A DNA stretch of 64,000 bases from Scalindua sp964437425 (GCA_964437425.1 CAYTGO010000005.1:15481-79480), one strand, 5' to 3'; positions 9,286 to 18,680 are shown, numbered from the stretch's first letter. Notes: generated by a model not told the origin, from the sequence alone. Made by a program: numbers and translations.

Positions 9286-10387
9286 ATGATCAAAAGCACT
9301 GAGAAACAGCTAAATCCATTAAAAAACAGGCTCGTACATTTACGGGACTCTCTTTGACCTGACTTCTAAGGAAAAAGAGCAGGAAGATATAGAAATACAG
9401 CTTGGAAATGCAGATTTCTGGAGCAACAAGGAAAAAGCGCAAACCACTGTCAAAAGACTGAAGGAATTAAAAGAACTAACCTTACCTTTTCAAGAATTAC
9501 AGAAATCGCTTAGTGATGTCGTTGACTTATCAGAACTAGCAGAAGATGAGAACGATGAAGAGTTAGAAGCGGAAATAGCAAAGGATCTGCAATCATTTAC
9601 CCAAAAGCTTGAGAAGCTTGAATTACGTATGATGTTGAATGGGCAGAATGATAGTTGCAATGCATTTCTCAGTATACATGCCGGCGCAGGAGGCACGGAA
9701 TCGTGTGACTGGGCGTCTATGCTACTGAGAATGTACAGTATGTGGGCAGAGAAAAACAACTTTTCTATGGAAACGATTGATCTTCTGCCCGGTGAAGAAG
9801 CAGGGGTAAAAAGGGTCGCAACCATAATTAAAGGTAGTTTCGCCTACGGTTATTTAAAATCCGAGATTGGTGCCCACCGGCTTGTTCGCATATCTCCATT
9901 CGACTCTAACAGCAGGAGACACACTTCATTTGCAGCTGTAGATGTAATCCCTGAAATAGATACTGAAATAGATATAGAAATTAACGAAAAAGACTTAAAA
10001 ATTGATACTTACCGTTCTTCCGGTGCAGGAGGCCAACACGTCAATAAGACATCTTCTGCTGTGAGAATTACATATTTACCGACAGGCATAATAGTACAAT
10101 GCCAGAACGACAGGTCGCAGCATAAGAATAGAGCTACGGCTATGAAAATGTTAAAATCTAAGCTATTTCAAATTGAAGAAAAGCAGCGTGAGAAGGAATT
10201 TTCAAATGCATATGATGAAAAAGGCGATATTGCGTGGGGTCATCAGATAAGGTCGTATGTGTTGCAGCCATATACAATGATTAAGGATCTACGAACAGGA
10301 GCAGAGACCGGTAAAGCACAATCGTTCCTTGACGGGGAGATTGATGAATTCCTTACATCATATTTGAAATGGAAGATCGGCAAATAG
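9286..10387 (+). CDS. prfB: Peptide chain release factor 2 with programmed +1 frameshift
   Basis: RF2 releases peptides at UGA and UAA. The gene is in two frames. ATG 9286 (ribosome site AGAGGT) encodes MIKSTEKQLNPLKNRLVHLR then DSL and meets TGA at 9355-9357 within CTTTGAC. Shifting +1 continues in frame from GAC at 9356 (DLTSKEKEQE...), giving 366 residues, the normal length. The body has the SPF stop-codon-recognition tripeptide (RISPFDSNS) and the GGQ catalytic motif (GAGGQHVNKT). The shift site matches the widespread RF2 autoregulation signal: low RF2 favours the shift. The upstream Shine-Dalgarno-like stimulator is weak here. glyA follows 40 bp downstream. Confidence 0.95.
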
Positions 10388-10427
10388 TTTTTTTAACTAC
10401 TTTATAACTAAGCACATTCTAAATATT

Positions 10428-11684
10428 ATGAATACTCTAAAAGACGTTGACCCTGAGATTTACGCAGCAATCCGCGACGAAGTTAAACGACAGCAAACAC
10501 ATATTGAACTGATAGCTTCTGAGAATTACTGTAGTACTGCGGTAATGCAGGCACAAGGTTCGATAATGACTAATAAATACGCTGAAGGCTACCCCGACAA
10601 ACGATGGTACGCCGGTTGTGTGGATATTGACATAGCTGAAAAACTTGCAATTCAGAGGGCAAAGGATATATTTGGAGCAGAGCATGTTAATGTCCAGCCG
10701 CATTCAGGTTCGTCGTCAAATATGGCCGTATTGTTTACCTCATTATCTCCGGGAAATAAGATTTTAAGTATGGATCTTTCACATGGCGGACACCTTACGC
10801 ATGGATTTAAAAAGAATTTTTCAGGACAGTTGTACGAAAAGATTACCTACGGTGTAAGCGAAAAGACCGGACGTATAGATTATGATGAAGTAAGGAGACT
10901 TGCGAAAGAGAGTAATCCGCACATGATAATTGCAGGAGCAAGCGCCTATCCAAGAGAGCTTGATTTTGCGGAGTTCAAAAAGATCGCGGATGAAGTAGGC
11001 GCATTTCTACTGGCAGATGTTGCTCATATAGCAGGTTTGATTGTAGCAGGATTGCATCAGGATCCTGTACCACTCGCGGACTTTGTAACGACCTCAACGC
11101 ATAAAACACTCAGAGGTCCAAGGGGTGGAATAATCATGTGCAAGTCTAAATACGCATCCAAAATAGATCAGCAGATTTTCCCTGGTATCCAGGGCGGCCC
11201 GTTAATGCATGTTATTGCGGCTAAAGCAGTAGCATTCAAGGAGGCAAAAACACAAGAATTCAAGGATGCTCAAGTCCAGACACTTAAGAACACAAATAAA
11301 CTATGTAGTGAACTACAAAGTAAGGACTATACAATTGTTTCAGGAGGTACCGATAATCACCTTTTCCTCATAAATCTTGCAAACAAGAACATCTCAGGGA
11401 CAGAAGCACAGATAACCCTGGAGAAAGCGGGTATTGTTCTTAACAGGAACATGGTACCATTTGACACAAGAAGCGCGAATGATCCAAGTGGAATAAGAAT
11501 GGGCACTCCTTCTGTTACGACACGCGGTATGAAAGAGCCTGAAATGATAAAAATTGCTGACTGGATCGATCTAGCACTGAATGCCAGCGATGATGATAAC
11601 AAATTGAAAGCAATTAAAAGCGAGATTGTAGAGTTTTGTGCAACTTACCCCCTCTACAAAGATCTCACAGATTTTGATGATTGA
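10428..11684 (+). CDS. glyA: Serine hydroxymethyltransferase
   Basis: PLP enzyme converting serine and tetrahydrofolate to glycine and methylene-tetrahydrofolate. Length is 418 residues, as expected. The PLP lysine is in STHKTLRGPRGG, and HSGSSSNMAV, ADVAHIAGLIVAG and FPGIQGGP are family signatures. The ATG has no clear ribosome site but aligns with the family N-terminus. It is co-directional with prfB and gpsA, with gaps of 40 and 76 bp. Confidence 0.97.
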   Translation: MNTLKDVDPEIYAAIRDEVKRQQTHIELIASENYCSTAVMQAQGSIMTNKYAEGYPDKRWYAGCVDIDIAEKLAIQRAKDIFGAEHVNVQPHSGSSSNMAVLFTSLSPGNKILSMDLSHGGHLTHGFKKNFSGQLYEKITYGVSEKTGRIDYDEVRRLAKESNPHMIIAGASAYPRELDFAEFKKIADEVGAFLLADVAHIAGLIVAGLHQDPVPLADFVTTSTHKTLRGPRGGIIMCKSKYASKIDQQIFPGIQGGPLMHVIAAKAVAFKEAKTQEFKDAQVQTLKNTNKLCSELQSKDYTIVSGGTDNHLFLINLANKNISGTEAQITLEKAGIVLNRNMVPFDTRSANDPSGIRMGTPSVTTRGMKEPEMIKIADWIDLALNASDDDNKLKAIKSEIVEFCATYPLYKDLTDFDD

Positions 11685-11760
11685 TTTTGCTTCAAACTGT
11701 TTTTCCTCCCTAAAACAACAAAACGTTATTTAAGCTCAAAACAGGCGAACTAATCCTTTT

Positions 11761-12780
11761 ATGGAAAAGCAAAAGACAACAAGGAGAGTATCAGTTCTGG
11801 GCACAGGCGGTTGGGGCACTGCACTTGCACTTGTACTGCACAGCAAGGGGCACAATGTTACTCTGTGGGGATCAACACCCGACTATGTAGAATCATTAAA
11901 AGAACAGAGAGAAAATAAAAAGTACCTTAAAGGCATCAAAATCCCCCATGACCTGGAAATAACGTCAGATATCGAAAGAGCACAAGATCAAGTCGATCTT
12001 ATTGTAGTCGCCATACCAACGCCTTATGTCAGAAAAACCCTTCAACCATTTATAAACCACTATACTCCAGGGACTCCAATTGTAAGTGTAATAAAAGGCA
12101 TTGAAAACGAAACACTCATGCGCGGAAGTGAAATACTCAGCAACATATTTATTGAGCCACCAATTGCCCTACTCCTGGGTCCAAGTCATGCGGAGGAGGT
12201 GGCAAGAAATCTACCAACTACAGTTGTGGTCACATCTGAGGATATTAAACTGGCTGCTGAAATCCAGGAGACATTTATAACTGAACACTTTCGCGTCTAT
12301 ACAAACAGTGATGTAGTAGGAGTAGAGATCGGAACTTCAGTTAAAAATGTAATAGCAATTGCGGCTGGAATATGTGACGGGCTCGGCTTTGGAGACAATT
12401 CTAAAGCAGCACTGATAACCAGAGGGCTGGCAGAAACGACACGGCTGGGAGTTGCAATGGGAGGTCTGAGGGACACTTTTTCAGGGCTTGCGGGAATCGG
12501 GGATTTAATAACCACCTGCGTTAGCCCATATGGCAGGAATCGCATGGTAGGAGAACTGATTGCCAAAGGCAAGAAGTTATCACAGGTTTTGGAAGAGATG
12601 GATCAGATTGCAGAGGGAATATTGACAACAAAGTCGGTTTGTGCATTAGCGGAAAAACATAATGTTGAAATGCCCATTACAAAGGAAATTTTTAATGTGC
12701 TTTTCGAAGACAAAGATCCTATGAAAGCGGTAAAAGAGCTAATGCTTCGTGAACCAAAATCAGAAATAGAATGCAGTTAA
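11761..12780 (+). CDS. gpsA: Glycerol-3-phosphate dehydrogenase (NAD(P)+)
   Basis: Makes sn-glycerol-3-phosphate from dihydroxyacetone phosphate for phospholipid synthesis in the cytosol. It has 339 residues. The Rossmann motif LGTGGWGTALA is at about 14-24, the conserved SVIKGIENET block follows, and GTSVKNVIAIAAG with GLGFGDN forms the C-terminal helical substrate domain with its catalytic lysine. It is the third gene of the prfB-glyA-gpsA run and ends 17 bp from a convergent gene. Confidence 0.96.
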   Translation: MEKQKTTRRVSVLGTGGWGTALALVLHSKGHNVTLWGSTPDYVESLKEQRENKKYLKGIKIPHDLEITSDIERAQDQVDLIVVAIPTPYVRKTLQPFINHYTPGTPIVSVIKGIENETLMRGSEILSNIFIEPPIALLLGPSHAEEVARNLPTTVVVTSEDIKLAAEIQETFITEHFRVYTNSDVVGVEIGTSVKNVIAIAAGICDGLGFGDNSKAALITRGLAETTRLGVAMGGLRDTFSGLAGIGDLITTCVSPYGRNRMVGELIAKGKKLSQVLEEMDQIAEGILTTKSVCALAEKHNVEMPITKEIFNVLFEDKDPMKAVKELMLREPKSEIECS

Positions 12781-12796
12781 ACCGGCATCATCACTT

Positions 12797-14047
12797 TTAA
12801 GTTTCCGAATCATTTTCAGAAGGAATATTCTCCAGTTCATCCAAAAACCCTTGTATATCGAAATCAGACGTATCTCCCCCGGCACTCTCTGGTGCTTTTT
12901 CCTCAATTCCCTCTGATGAAACAACCTGGTCTTCCGCCTCTACCTTGTCTTCTGATGGCGCCTCCAGCCCACCCTCTGTTATTGCATCAGATACTACATT
13001 TTCCCCAGCTGCATCATTAGATTCGACAGATGCAGAACCGGCAGGCTCTGCATCCAGAAATTCCTGCATATCAAAATCAGCCGCATCTCCCACAGCTTCC
13101 CCTGACACTTTCTCCTCATTTTCCTCCGGCGAAGCAATCGGCTCTTCTGTCTCCAATTCTACTTCTGCCTTGCCTTCAGATGGCATCTGCAGCTCGCCCT
13201 CTGTTATTGCATCAGATACTACATCTTCCTCAACTGCAACATCAGATTCGACAGAGGAAGAAATACCGGTAGGCTCTCCATCCAGAAAATCCTGCATATC
13301 AAAATCAGCATCACCCCCTATATTCCCCTCTGATACATTTTCCTCTAATTTCATATCTGTTTTGCCTTCAGATGACACCTCCAGCTCTTTTTCTTCCAGC
13401 TGTAAAGGAAAAGATGGACCTTGAGAAAGTGTCTCAGAAGCCAGACTGCCTACAGAAGTTCCTTCCGCACGCAAGGAATCAACCAGCTTTTTCAAGACCG
13501 AAGCCGTTGAATCTTTTTGATCGTGAAGTGCCGCACCAATCCTATCATTCATCTTATATAAGGCTTCTTGAACTTTAATAACGTTTTCTATTTTGTTTAC
13601 AACCTCTTTATCTCTCTCTTCTATTCTTGCAATCAACTGTTCAAATTTTGTCGTAAATTCTGCCCTCATATTTTCTGTCTCTGCAACAAGCTTCGTATCA
13701 ATTTTGGTCTTTATGTCTTTCATGACCTCTGCAAATTTTGTAATTATTTCTGTCTCTGAGTTCTTTATTTTCTCTTCAATTGTTTCAGAATTAACAACTG
13801 GCACCCCTGTCCCTTCTGCCGATTCTGCAATATCTTCTATATCTTCTATATCCTCTATATCATCTACATCCTCACCGATCTCTTCTTCACTAATATCTTT
13901 CCCATTCGTCTCCTCACCGTTCCTTGCAAACCTGAGGTATAAAAGCACAGCAATAATACCAATAAAAATTGCTGCGATGACAATCAAACGCAAATTAGCT
14001 GCAATGCTAAAGCCTCCAATGCCTACAATTTGATTCAGAAAAACCAT
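12797..14047 (-). CDS. Membrane-anchored acidic repeat protein, function unknown
   Basis: Not recognised. It has 416 residues: a hydrophobic anchor at about 17-40, an acidic patch of Asp-Ile-Glu repeats near 62-75, and a charged coiled-coil stretch (about 90-190). The Glu/Ser-rich C-terminal half carries a (D)FDxQxFLD motif three times, near 250, 322 and 395, roughly 72-75 residues apart. The spacer SDAITEGxL is also repeated, so the repeats are recent duplications. The ribosome site AAAGGGG supports the ATG. The last FLD motif sits at the extreme C-terminus. The layout suggests a tether that displays a short docking peptide in the cytoplasm, but this is inference. Confidence 0.75.
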   Translation of the reverse strand: MVFLNQIVGIGGFSIAANLRLIVIAAIFIGIIAVLLYLRFARNGEETNGKDISEEEIGEDVDDIEDIEDIEDIAESAEGTGVPVVNSETIEEKIKNSETEIITKFAEVMKDIKTKIDTKLVAETENMRAEFTTKFEQLIARIEERDKEVVNKIENVIKVQEALYKMNDRIGAALHDQKDSTASVLKKLVDSLRAEGTSVGSLASETLSQGPSFPLQLEEKELEVSSEGKTDMKLEENVSEGNIGGDADFDMQDFLDGEPTGISSSVESDVAVEEDVVSDAITEGELQMPSEGKAEVELETEEPIASPEENEEKVSGEAVGDAADFDMQEFLDAEPAGSASVESNDAAGENVVSDAITEGGLEAPSEDKVEAEDQVVSSEGIEEKAPESAGGDTSDFDIQGFLDELENIPSENDSET

Positions 14048-14322
14048 TTCTAAATACCCCTTTAATAGTTTTATTAGAAATACATTATCAACTTCAACTA
14101 TATTTCATCTGGAAATTATATCTTACGGAGCGTATCCAACTACATTGTAGCCAGAAATTTTTTTGATACAATACATAATATTCAGAAGGACAATTTAATA
14201 TCTATTTTACCAAACCTTAAAATTATGGATAAACCGGGAAACACTGCACCATGTTCCCGAAATAATGCTTATAAGTTTTTATATAATGTGCAGTTGAGTC
14301 AAAACAGAGTGTGCAAAAGTGC

Positions 14323-14350
14323 TTGAAGAATAAGAGTTATTTGATATAAT
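14323..14350 (+). promoter_or_regulatory. Promoter of tRNA-Pro
   Basis: TTGAAG at 14323-14328 and TATAAT at 14345-14350, 16 bp apart, 34 bp upstream of the tRNA. Confidence 0.6.
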
Positions 14351-14384
14351 CACGTTCCCAAAAACAAAGCAGATGTTTCATTTT

Positions 14385-14463
14385 CGGGGCGTAGCGCAGC
14401 TTGGCTTAGCGCACTTGAATGGGGTTCAAGAGGTCGCTGGTTCGAATCCAGTCGCCCCGACCA
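14385..14463 (+). tRNA. tRNA-Pro (anticodon GGG)
   Basis: Complete cloverleaf. The 7-bp acceptor is CGGGGCG (14385-14391) with CGCCCCG (14453-14459). The D stem is GCGC/GCGC and the anticodon stem is CTTGA/TCAAG around loop ATGGGGT (anticodon GGG). The T arm has TTCGAAT. The discriminator is A, and CCA is encoded at 14461-14463. Its 3' half is the crossover target of the integrated elements that follow. Confidence 0.95.
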
Positions 14464-14465
14464 TT
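14416..14465 (+). repeat. att-type direct repeat copy A (3' half of tRNA-Pro)
   Basis: A 50-bp sequence running from the anticodon stem to just past CCA. It is identical at 36404-36453 and 42269-42318. This is the classic signature of integration at a tRNA 3' end by a tyrosine recombinase. This copy belongs to the intact gene. Confidence 0.85.
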
Positions 14466-14580
14466 ACTGCCATGGACTTAGGACTTTTACAATATTGGCT
14501 CTTTTTGAAATTGTGCCATAATTGTACCATTTATACAATCCTCTTCTTCCTTTTTGTCCATAATCCTTTATTTTGTGTTG
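14466..14580 (-). pseudogene. Remnant of integrase C-terminus
   Basis: Minus-strand translation gives a tail reading ...WYNYGTISKRANIVKVLS. It aligns with the last residues of the integrase fragment at 36458 (GYNLGTISNQDNIEKVLSP). The DNA match continues directly from the att repeat (GGACTTAGGACTTTT in both). The stop codon has changed to a sense codon and only about 35 codons remain. I interpret it as the 3' stub of a lost tyrosine recombinase from an earlier integration. Confidence 0.65.
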
Positions 14581-14609
14581 CAGGAATATTTGATAAGAGT
14601 TGCATTAAG

Positions 14610-15746
14610 TTACGTATCAACATAACGCTCTTTTATTCGGATAAAATCTTTTTCAGACTTAATAAAGAAATCCACCACATCAGGGTCAAAGTGCGTCCCA
14701 CTTCCGCCAATAATAATTTCAAGGCTCTCAGCATGGGAAAATGCTTCTTTATAACAGCGCTTGGATGTCAGTGCATCGTATACATCGGACAATGCAAGAA
14801 TTCGCCCGACTAAAGGAATACTTTCTCCGGCAAGTCCATGTGGATATCCCGTACCATCCCATTTTTCATGGTGACTTTCGGCAATTTCAATACCAATACG
14901 AACAAAGTCGTTTCCCTGATGCAGCTGGTTAACATCTCTAAGCGTTTCAGCGCCTATACTAGTATGAGCCTTCATCGCATTAAATTCTTCTACCGTAAGT
15001 TTACCTGATTTTAAAAGTATACTGTCTGCAAGCCCAACTTTACCGATATCGTGCAATGGGCTGGCGGCACATATGTTATTTATATAATTATCGTCTATCA
15101 ACGTCGCATATTCTGGATGCAAACGGAGTTGATGACAGATGATTTTCACGTATTCTCTTATTCTTAATAGATGCTCTCCTGTTTCCGGATCACGTGACTC
15201 AGCAAGTTTTGCCATTGCAAAGATCGTTGCCCGCTGTGCAGCAGTAATCTCAAACACCTGCTTACTGACACGGTTCTGCAATTCAAGGTTAAAGCTTTCA
15301 ATCTGGTCCTGATACTGACTTTCTTTATCGTGCATCCTTTTTTTCTCCAGACATGCATCAATTCTCGCTCTAAGAATGGCGTGGACAAATGGTTTAACCA
15401 TGTAGTCATCAGCCCCACTTTCAATACAACGTACTACATCATCCATTTCACTAAAAGCAGAGATCATGATGACTGGAACATGACATAAATTTTGATCGTT
15501 CTTCATATATTCCAGCACCTGGTAGCCGTCCATTTCCGGCATACGAATATCCAATAGGACCAGATCACAAGCCTGATTCTCCAATCTGGACAAAGCGTAT
15601 AACCCGTTTTCTGCCATGATAGGAGTATGCCCCATAGCAGTAATCAGATTATTAAGAATTTTACGATTATCATAGTTATCATCTACAACAAGGATATTGG
15701 ATGTCCCCAATCCTGTTTCGTGATCCATTCTTTCTGAATTACTCAT
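14610..15746 (-). CDS. Response regulator with HD-GYP c-di-GMP phosphodiesterase domain
   Basis: 378 residues. The receiver domain (about 17-135) has VVDD, phospho-Asp in LVLLDIRMPEMDG and the KPF lysine. A coiled-coil linker (140-165) leads to an HD-GYP domain with the HDIGK metal site and HHEKWDGTGYPHGLAG. The family hydrolyses cyclic di-GMP to control motility or biofilm. All key HD-GYP residues are present, so it is probably active. Its end lies about 30 bp from the integrase remnant, at the island edge. The kinase is unknown; candidates are the hybrid kinases upstream on the same strand. Confidence 0.93.
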   Translation of the reverse strand: MSNSERMDHETGLGTSNILVVDDNYDNRKILNNLITAMGHTPIMAENGLYALSRLENQACDLVLLDIRMPEMDGYQVLEYMKNDQNLCHVPVIMISAFSEMDDVVRCIESGADDYMVKPFVHAILRARIDACLEKKRMHDKESQYQDQIESFNLELQNRVSKQVFEITAAQRATIFAMAKLAESRDPETGEHLLRIREYVKIICHQLRLHPEYATLIDDNYINNICAASPLHDIGKVGLADSILLKSGKLTVEEFNAMKAHTSIGAETLRDVNQLHQGNDFVRIGIEIAESHHEKWDGTGYPHGLAGESIPLVGRILALSDVYDALTSKRCYKEAFSHAESLEIIIGGSGTHFDPDVVDFFIKSEKDFIRIKERYVDT

Positions 15747-16116
15747 TTTCTAATCCCGTAAAAATTTATACCGTGATATTATCCTACAAAAATCTATGAA
15801 ATCGACAATACTATTGTATACTCGTTAGGCTGGAACGACGTATATTCTCTATATACATGAACTGAGAGTCCAATAAGATGATTTACTACAGCCAGGAGTA
15901 AATCCATGGGTAAGTTAAGGTGTAAGACGTGCAGCCACGAAGAGGCGATTTAACAATTCAACCCCATGATAACGTCAGTAATTTTCAGCCCCATAGGAGG
16001 ACTTTACTTTTAATGTCACCTACTTCAAATATATCAGGAATTGACTCTGTACAATTCGTCTCGTCTTCAATGATTATGATATTTCTATCTTCCACTGACA
16101 AATCTCTTTATTAGAT
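15747..16116. other. 370-bp gap with possible kinase-tail remnant
   Basis: No convincing gene. On the minus strand around 16047-16110 a frame reads NIIIIEDETN, resembling the terminal VIVIEDETN of the kinase at 29074. This suggests a decayed kinase 3' end, but the match is short. Confidence 0.35.
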
Positions 16117-16506
16117 TCAAGAGCATTTCTTCAAGATTTTCACCTTTTCAACAAAATCTTCATAGGAAGCAGGCTTGGTAAAATAACCGTTAGCTCCGTT
16201 CTTATACGCTTCATCAATCGTTTTTTGTTCAGAACTTGTTGAGAGAACAATTACGGGAGTTGAACAATACTTTGATGTTTCCTTTATGAATCTAAGGACT
16301 TTCATTCCACCAATTTTTGGCAAATTAAGATCTAATATAACAAGAGATATTTGTGATTGTGTTTCACACTGAAAATAATCTATTGCTTCCTTGCCGTCTC
16401 GAATCATAACAATATTCCTTTCAATATCATCATCGCAAAGAACTTCTGTAATTATTTCTGCGTGATCCGGATTGTCTTCAATCAATACAATATTTTTTTC
16501 TCTCAT
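16117..16506 (-). CDS. Single-domain response regulator (Rcp1-like)
   Basis: 129-residue receiver without output domain. The N-terminal IVLIEDNPDHAEI acidic pair, phospho-Asp in LVILDLNLPKIGG, STSS and YFTKPAS lysine are present. The EDNxDHAE sequence is typical of phytochrome-associated Rcp1-type receivers. A GTG seven codons upstream (16527) is possible, but ATG 16506 aligns exactly with the paralogue at 37201. It lies downstream of a haemerythrin gene, an arrangement repeated at 37201-38072. Confidence 0.9.
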   Translation of the reverse strand: MREKNIVLIEDNPDHAEIITEVLCDDDIERNIVMIRDGKEAIDYFQCETQSQISLVILDLNLPKIGGMKVLRFIKETSKYCSTPVIVLSTSSEQKTIDEAYKNGANGYFTKPASYEDFVEKVKILKKCS

Positions 16507-16647
16507 TATATATTCACTTCTTTGCACTTTAAAAGGTTGAGAGTAAAGGCGGATCCGCTTAGCTTAATCCACCATACACCGCATAATTCATCCACTTCCC
16601 ATCTTCATGCTACGCACAGAGAGAAAATTGCAAATTCAGTAATCTTT

Positions 16648-16715
16648 CTCTCTATTGATATCGTAAAACAAAACCTTGAACCCCTTCCTCCATGAACAAG
16701 GCTTTTAATTCCACC
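16648..16715 (-). pseudogene. Histidine kinase C-terminal remnant
   Basis: About 65 bp are roughly 80 % identical to the 3' end of the kinase gene at 17493. The minus strand translates to GGRGSRFCFTIS, matching GGRGSRFCFTIP at the end of the kinase ATPase domain. It is a stub left between the receiver and haemerythrin genes, evidence of duplication and decay. Confidence 0.65.
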
Positions 16716-16748
16716 TTAAAAATGGAGAATATATTCTCGTCTTCCTTA

Positions 16749-17180
16749 TTAATTCTCTGAGATCAATTCCAAAGACTTCCTGGCGGCAAACATACTATAT
16801 TTCTTGTCTTCTTTTAAGACATGATCCTGAAGCCAATCTATGAGCTTATTCATAATCTCAGTATTTAAAACTAGTTCCCCACCCATAACATCATTAAACA
16901 CGCTTTGGGTCTGAGCATAGAATTTGGCGTGAATCTCTATGTGGGAAGACAGGCCAGGATAATTTAGATTCCGCATGTACTCCTCCTCTTCATCGAAGTG
17001 AAAGCGGACATAATCCATCATTGCTTTCACGGATTCTTCAGCCACATTGTGATAATCTATCGCATCACCATTTGTAAAGGAATCGTGAAGGTTATTAATA
17101 ATATCTATCCACTTTTTGTGTTGCACATCAAGTTTATCATCGTTCACACTGAAAGTATTATCCCATTTTATTAGTGACAT
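16749..17180 (-). CDS. Bacteriohaemerythrin
   Basis: 143-residue four-helix diiron protein that binds O2 and in some members NO. All iron-ligand motifs are visible: DVQH, HFDEE (HxxxE), HIEIH (HxxxH) and HVLKED (HxxxxD). ATG 17180 has an AGGGGTG ribosome site at 5 nt, so the 21-codon upstream extension is rejected. It is encoded between a hybrid kinase and an Rcp1-like receiver. Co-location suggests it supplies or buffers the signal ligand, but that is inference. Confidence 0.93.
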   Translation of the reverse strand: MSLIKWDNTFSVNDDKLDVQHKKWIDIINNLHDSFTNGDAIDYHNVAEESVKAMMDYVRFHFDEEEEYMRNLNYPGLSSHIEIHAKFYAQTQSVFNDVMGGELVLNTEIMNKLIDWLQDHVLKEDKKYSMFAARKSLELISEN

Positions 17181-17492
17181 AGTAACACCCCTATTTTCAA
17201 TTAATATAAAGTTAAATCGCCCCCTGTCCTCATAAACTCCCACGGGGCCTCAACAATTAACACATCATCTCAAAAAAGCAATCAGTAAATACCACCTATT
17301 TACTAACAACACCACACCGAACAATCACCAAAAGGCCCTCACCCTCTGTAGCTAATCAAGCCCATACTTCACCTTAATCTTCCCTAAAAGCCCCCTTACC
17401 AACTCATTCCACTTATTCTTCTTTCCCGTGGTTACTGATCTGCTAACAACTAACTTGAGTTGCCCTGTATGGCAACTCAAGTCAGGTCTCTA
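17181..17492. other. Intergenic with perfect 12-bp hairpin
   Basis: A 12-bp perfect inverted repeat (17453-17464/17471-17482, 6-nt loop) stands 11 bp past the kinase stop codon on the minus strand. No U tract follows, so it is a possible mRNA 3' structure or weak terminator. Nothing else is recognised. Confidence 0.55.
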
Positions 17493-18680
17493 TCACGACG
17501 AAAATCCTTCTCTCTTTGGTATCGTAAAACAAAACCTTGAACCTCTTCCGCCAAAAACAGGGCTTTCAACCTGGATATCTCCATTGTGCCGTTTGACAAT
17601 CTCTTTAACAATAGACAGCCCGACGCCTGTCCCTTCAACATCAATGTCATTAAGCCTCGTGAATATCTTAAATATCTGTTCCTGATAATCTTCCTGAATA
17701 CCGACACCGGTATCTTCAACAAAGAATTTGTAATACCCACCGTTTTCTTTGCATCCTATTGTTATGCTCCCAGTTTCCCTGGAGGTATTAGTATGTTTAT
17801 TATTGCCCAAAAACTTGATCGCGTTAGTAATCAAATTTGCAAATACATCCCGCATTCTCTCTTTATCACAATAAATATTTGGCAAATCATCCAGAAAAGT
17901 TATTTTAATTTTATTTTCTAATATCTTATCTTGCAGGCGCTCTATCACATCCTTAACTATAGCACAACTATCGTTATCTCTAAGATCATATTCAACCTTT
18001 CCAGCCTTCAATACATCCATAATCCCATATATCTTTTTATTCATCTTTTCCGTACTCTCTTTTATTCTTCCTATAAATCTCCTGCCTTTATCATCTAATA
18101 CATCACTGTATGCAAGAGACAGTTTTGATGAAAAACCCTCAATTGTGAATAAAGGCTCTTTTAAATCATGTGAAGTCAGGTAAATAAAATCTTCTATTTC
18201 TCTGTTTGCGTCAGTAAGTTCCATGGTCCTCTCTTCAACCTTTTGTTTTAAGAGAGCGTTCTGTCCGAGAACCCGGTTATGAAGAAGACGAACCTCCAGC
18301 ATGTTACGTATTCTCACTAGAGTTTCTGTAGTATTAAATGGTTTTGACAAAAAATCCTTTGCCCCCAATTTCAAAGAACGAAGCCTTGTTTCGTTATCCT
18401 GCAATGCCGTTAGCACAAGTATGGGCACATACCCTTCCGGTTCAATCTTGTTTAACTGTTCCATTACCTGGTATCCATTGAGGTGCGGCATATTGATGTC
18501 CAGCAATATAAGGTCAGGCTGGAAACTGTTGTATAAATCTACCGTTGCACTGGAGTCAGTTGTACTTAATACGGAAGTATATCCGTTAGACATAAGCATT
18601 CCCTCTAGAAGTCGTACATTAGCCTGTTTGTCATCAACTATAAGAATTCTTGCATTGAGGATGTTCTGGTCTTGAATCAT
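17493..18680 (-). CDS. Receiver-histidine kinase (REC-HisKA-HATPase)
   Basis: 395 residues, no membrane segment. The receiver (10-130) has ILIVDD, phospho-Asp in LILLDINMPHLNG and the KPF lysine. A coiled coil is followed by a phytochrome-type dimerisation helix (YLTSHDLKEPL, His about 170) and an ATPase domain with N, G1 (DTGVGI) and GTGVGLSIV boxes. The receiver is over 85 % identical to that of the kinase at 29074, yet the rest differs, so the two share a duplicated 5' part. The ATG overlaps the stop of the upstream hybrid kinase by 4 bp, so they are translationally coupled. It probably relays a phosphate from that kinase. Confidence 0.92.
   Translation of the reverse strand: MIQDQNILNARILIVDDKQANVRLLEGMLMSNGYTSVLSTTDSSATVDLYNSFQPDLILLDINMPHLNGYQVMEQLNKIEPEGYVPILVLTALQDNETRLRSLKLGAKDFLSKPFNTTETLVRIRNMLEVRLLHNRVLGQNALLKQKVEERTMELTDANREIEDFIYLTSHDLKEPLFTIEGFSSKLSLAYSDVLDDKGRRFIGRIKESTEKMNKKIYGIMDVLKAGKVEYDLRDNDSCAIVKDVIERLQDKILENKIKITFLDDLPNIYCDKERMRDVFANLITNAIKFLGNNKHTNTSRETGSITIGCKENGGYYKFFVEDTGVGIQEDYQEQIFKIFTRLNDIDVEGTGVGLSIVKEIVKRHNGDIQVESPVFGGRGSRFCFTIPKREGFSS

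Noticed and set aside
12958..13310. Direct repeats as a CRISPR or satellite array
   Set aside because: They are in-frame coding repeats of the acidic protein with diverged spacers of protein-coding character.
15929..16114. Plus-strand 61-codon ORF
   Set aside because: It lies opposite a probable kinase-tail remnant and has no family features or ribosome site.
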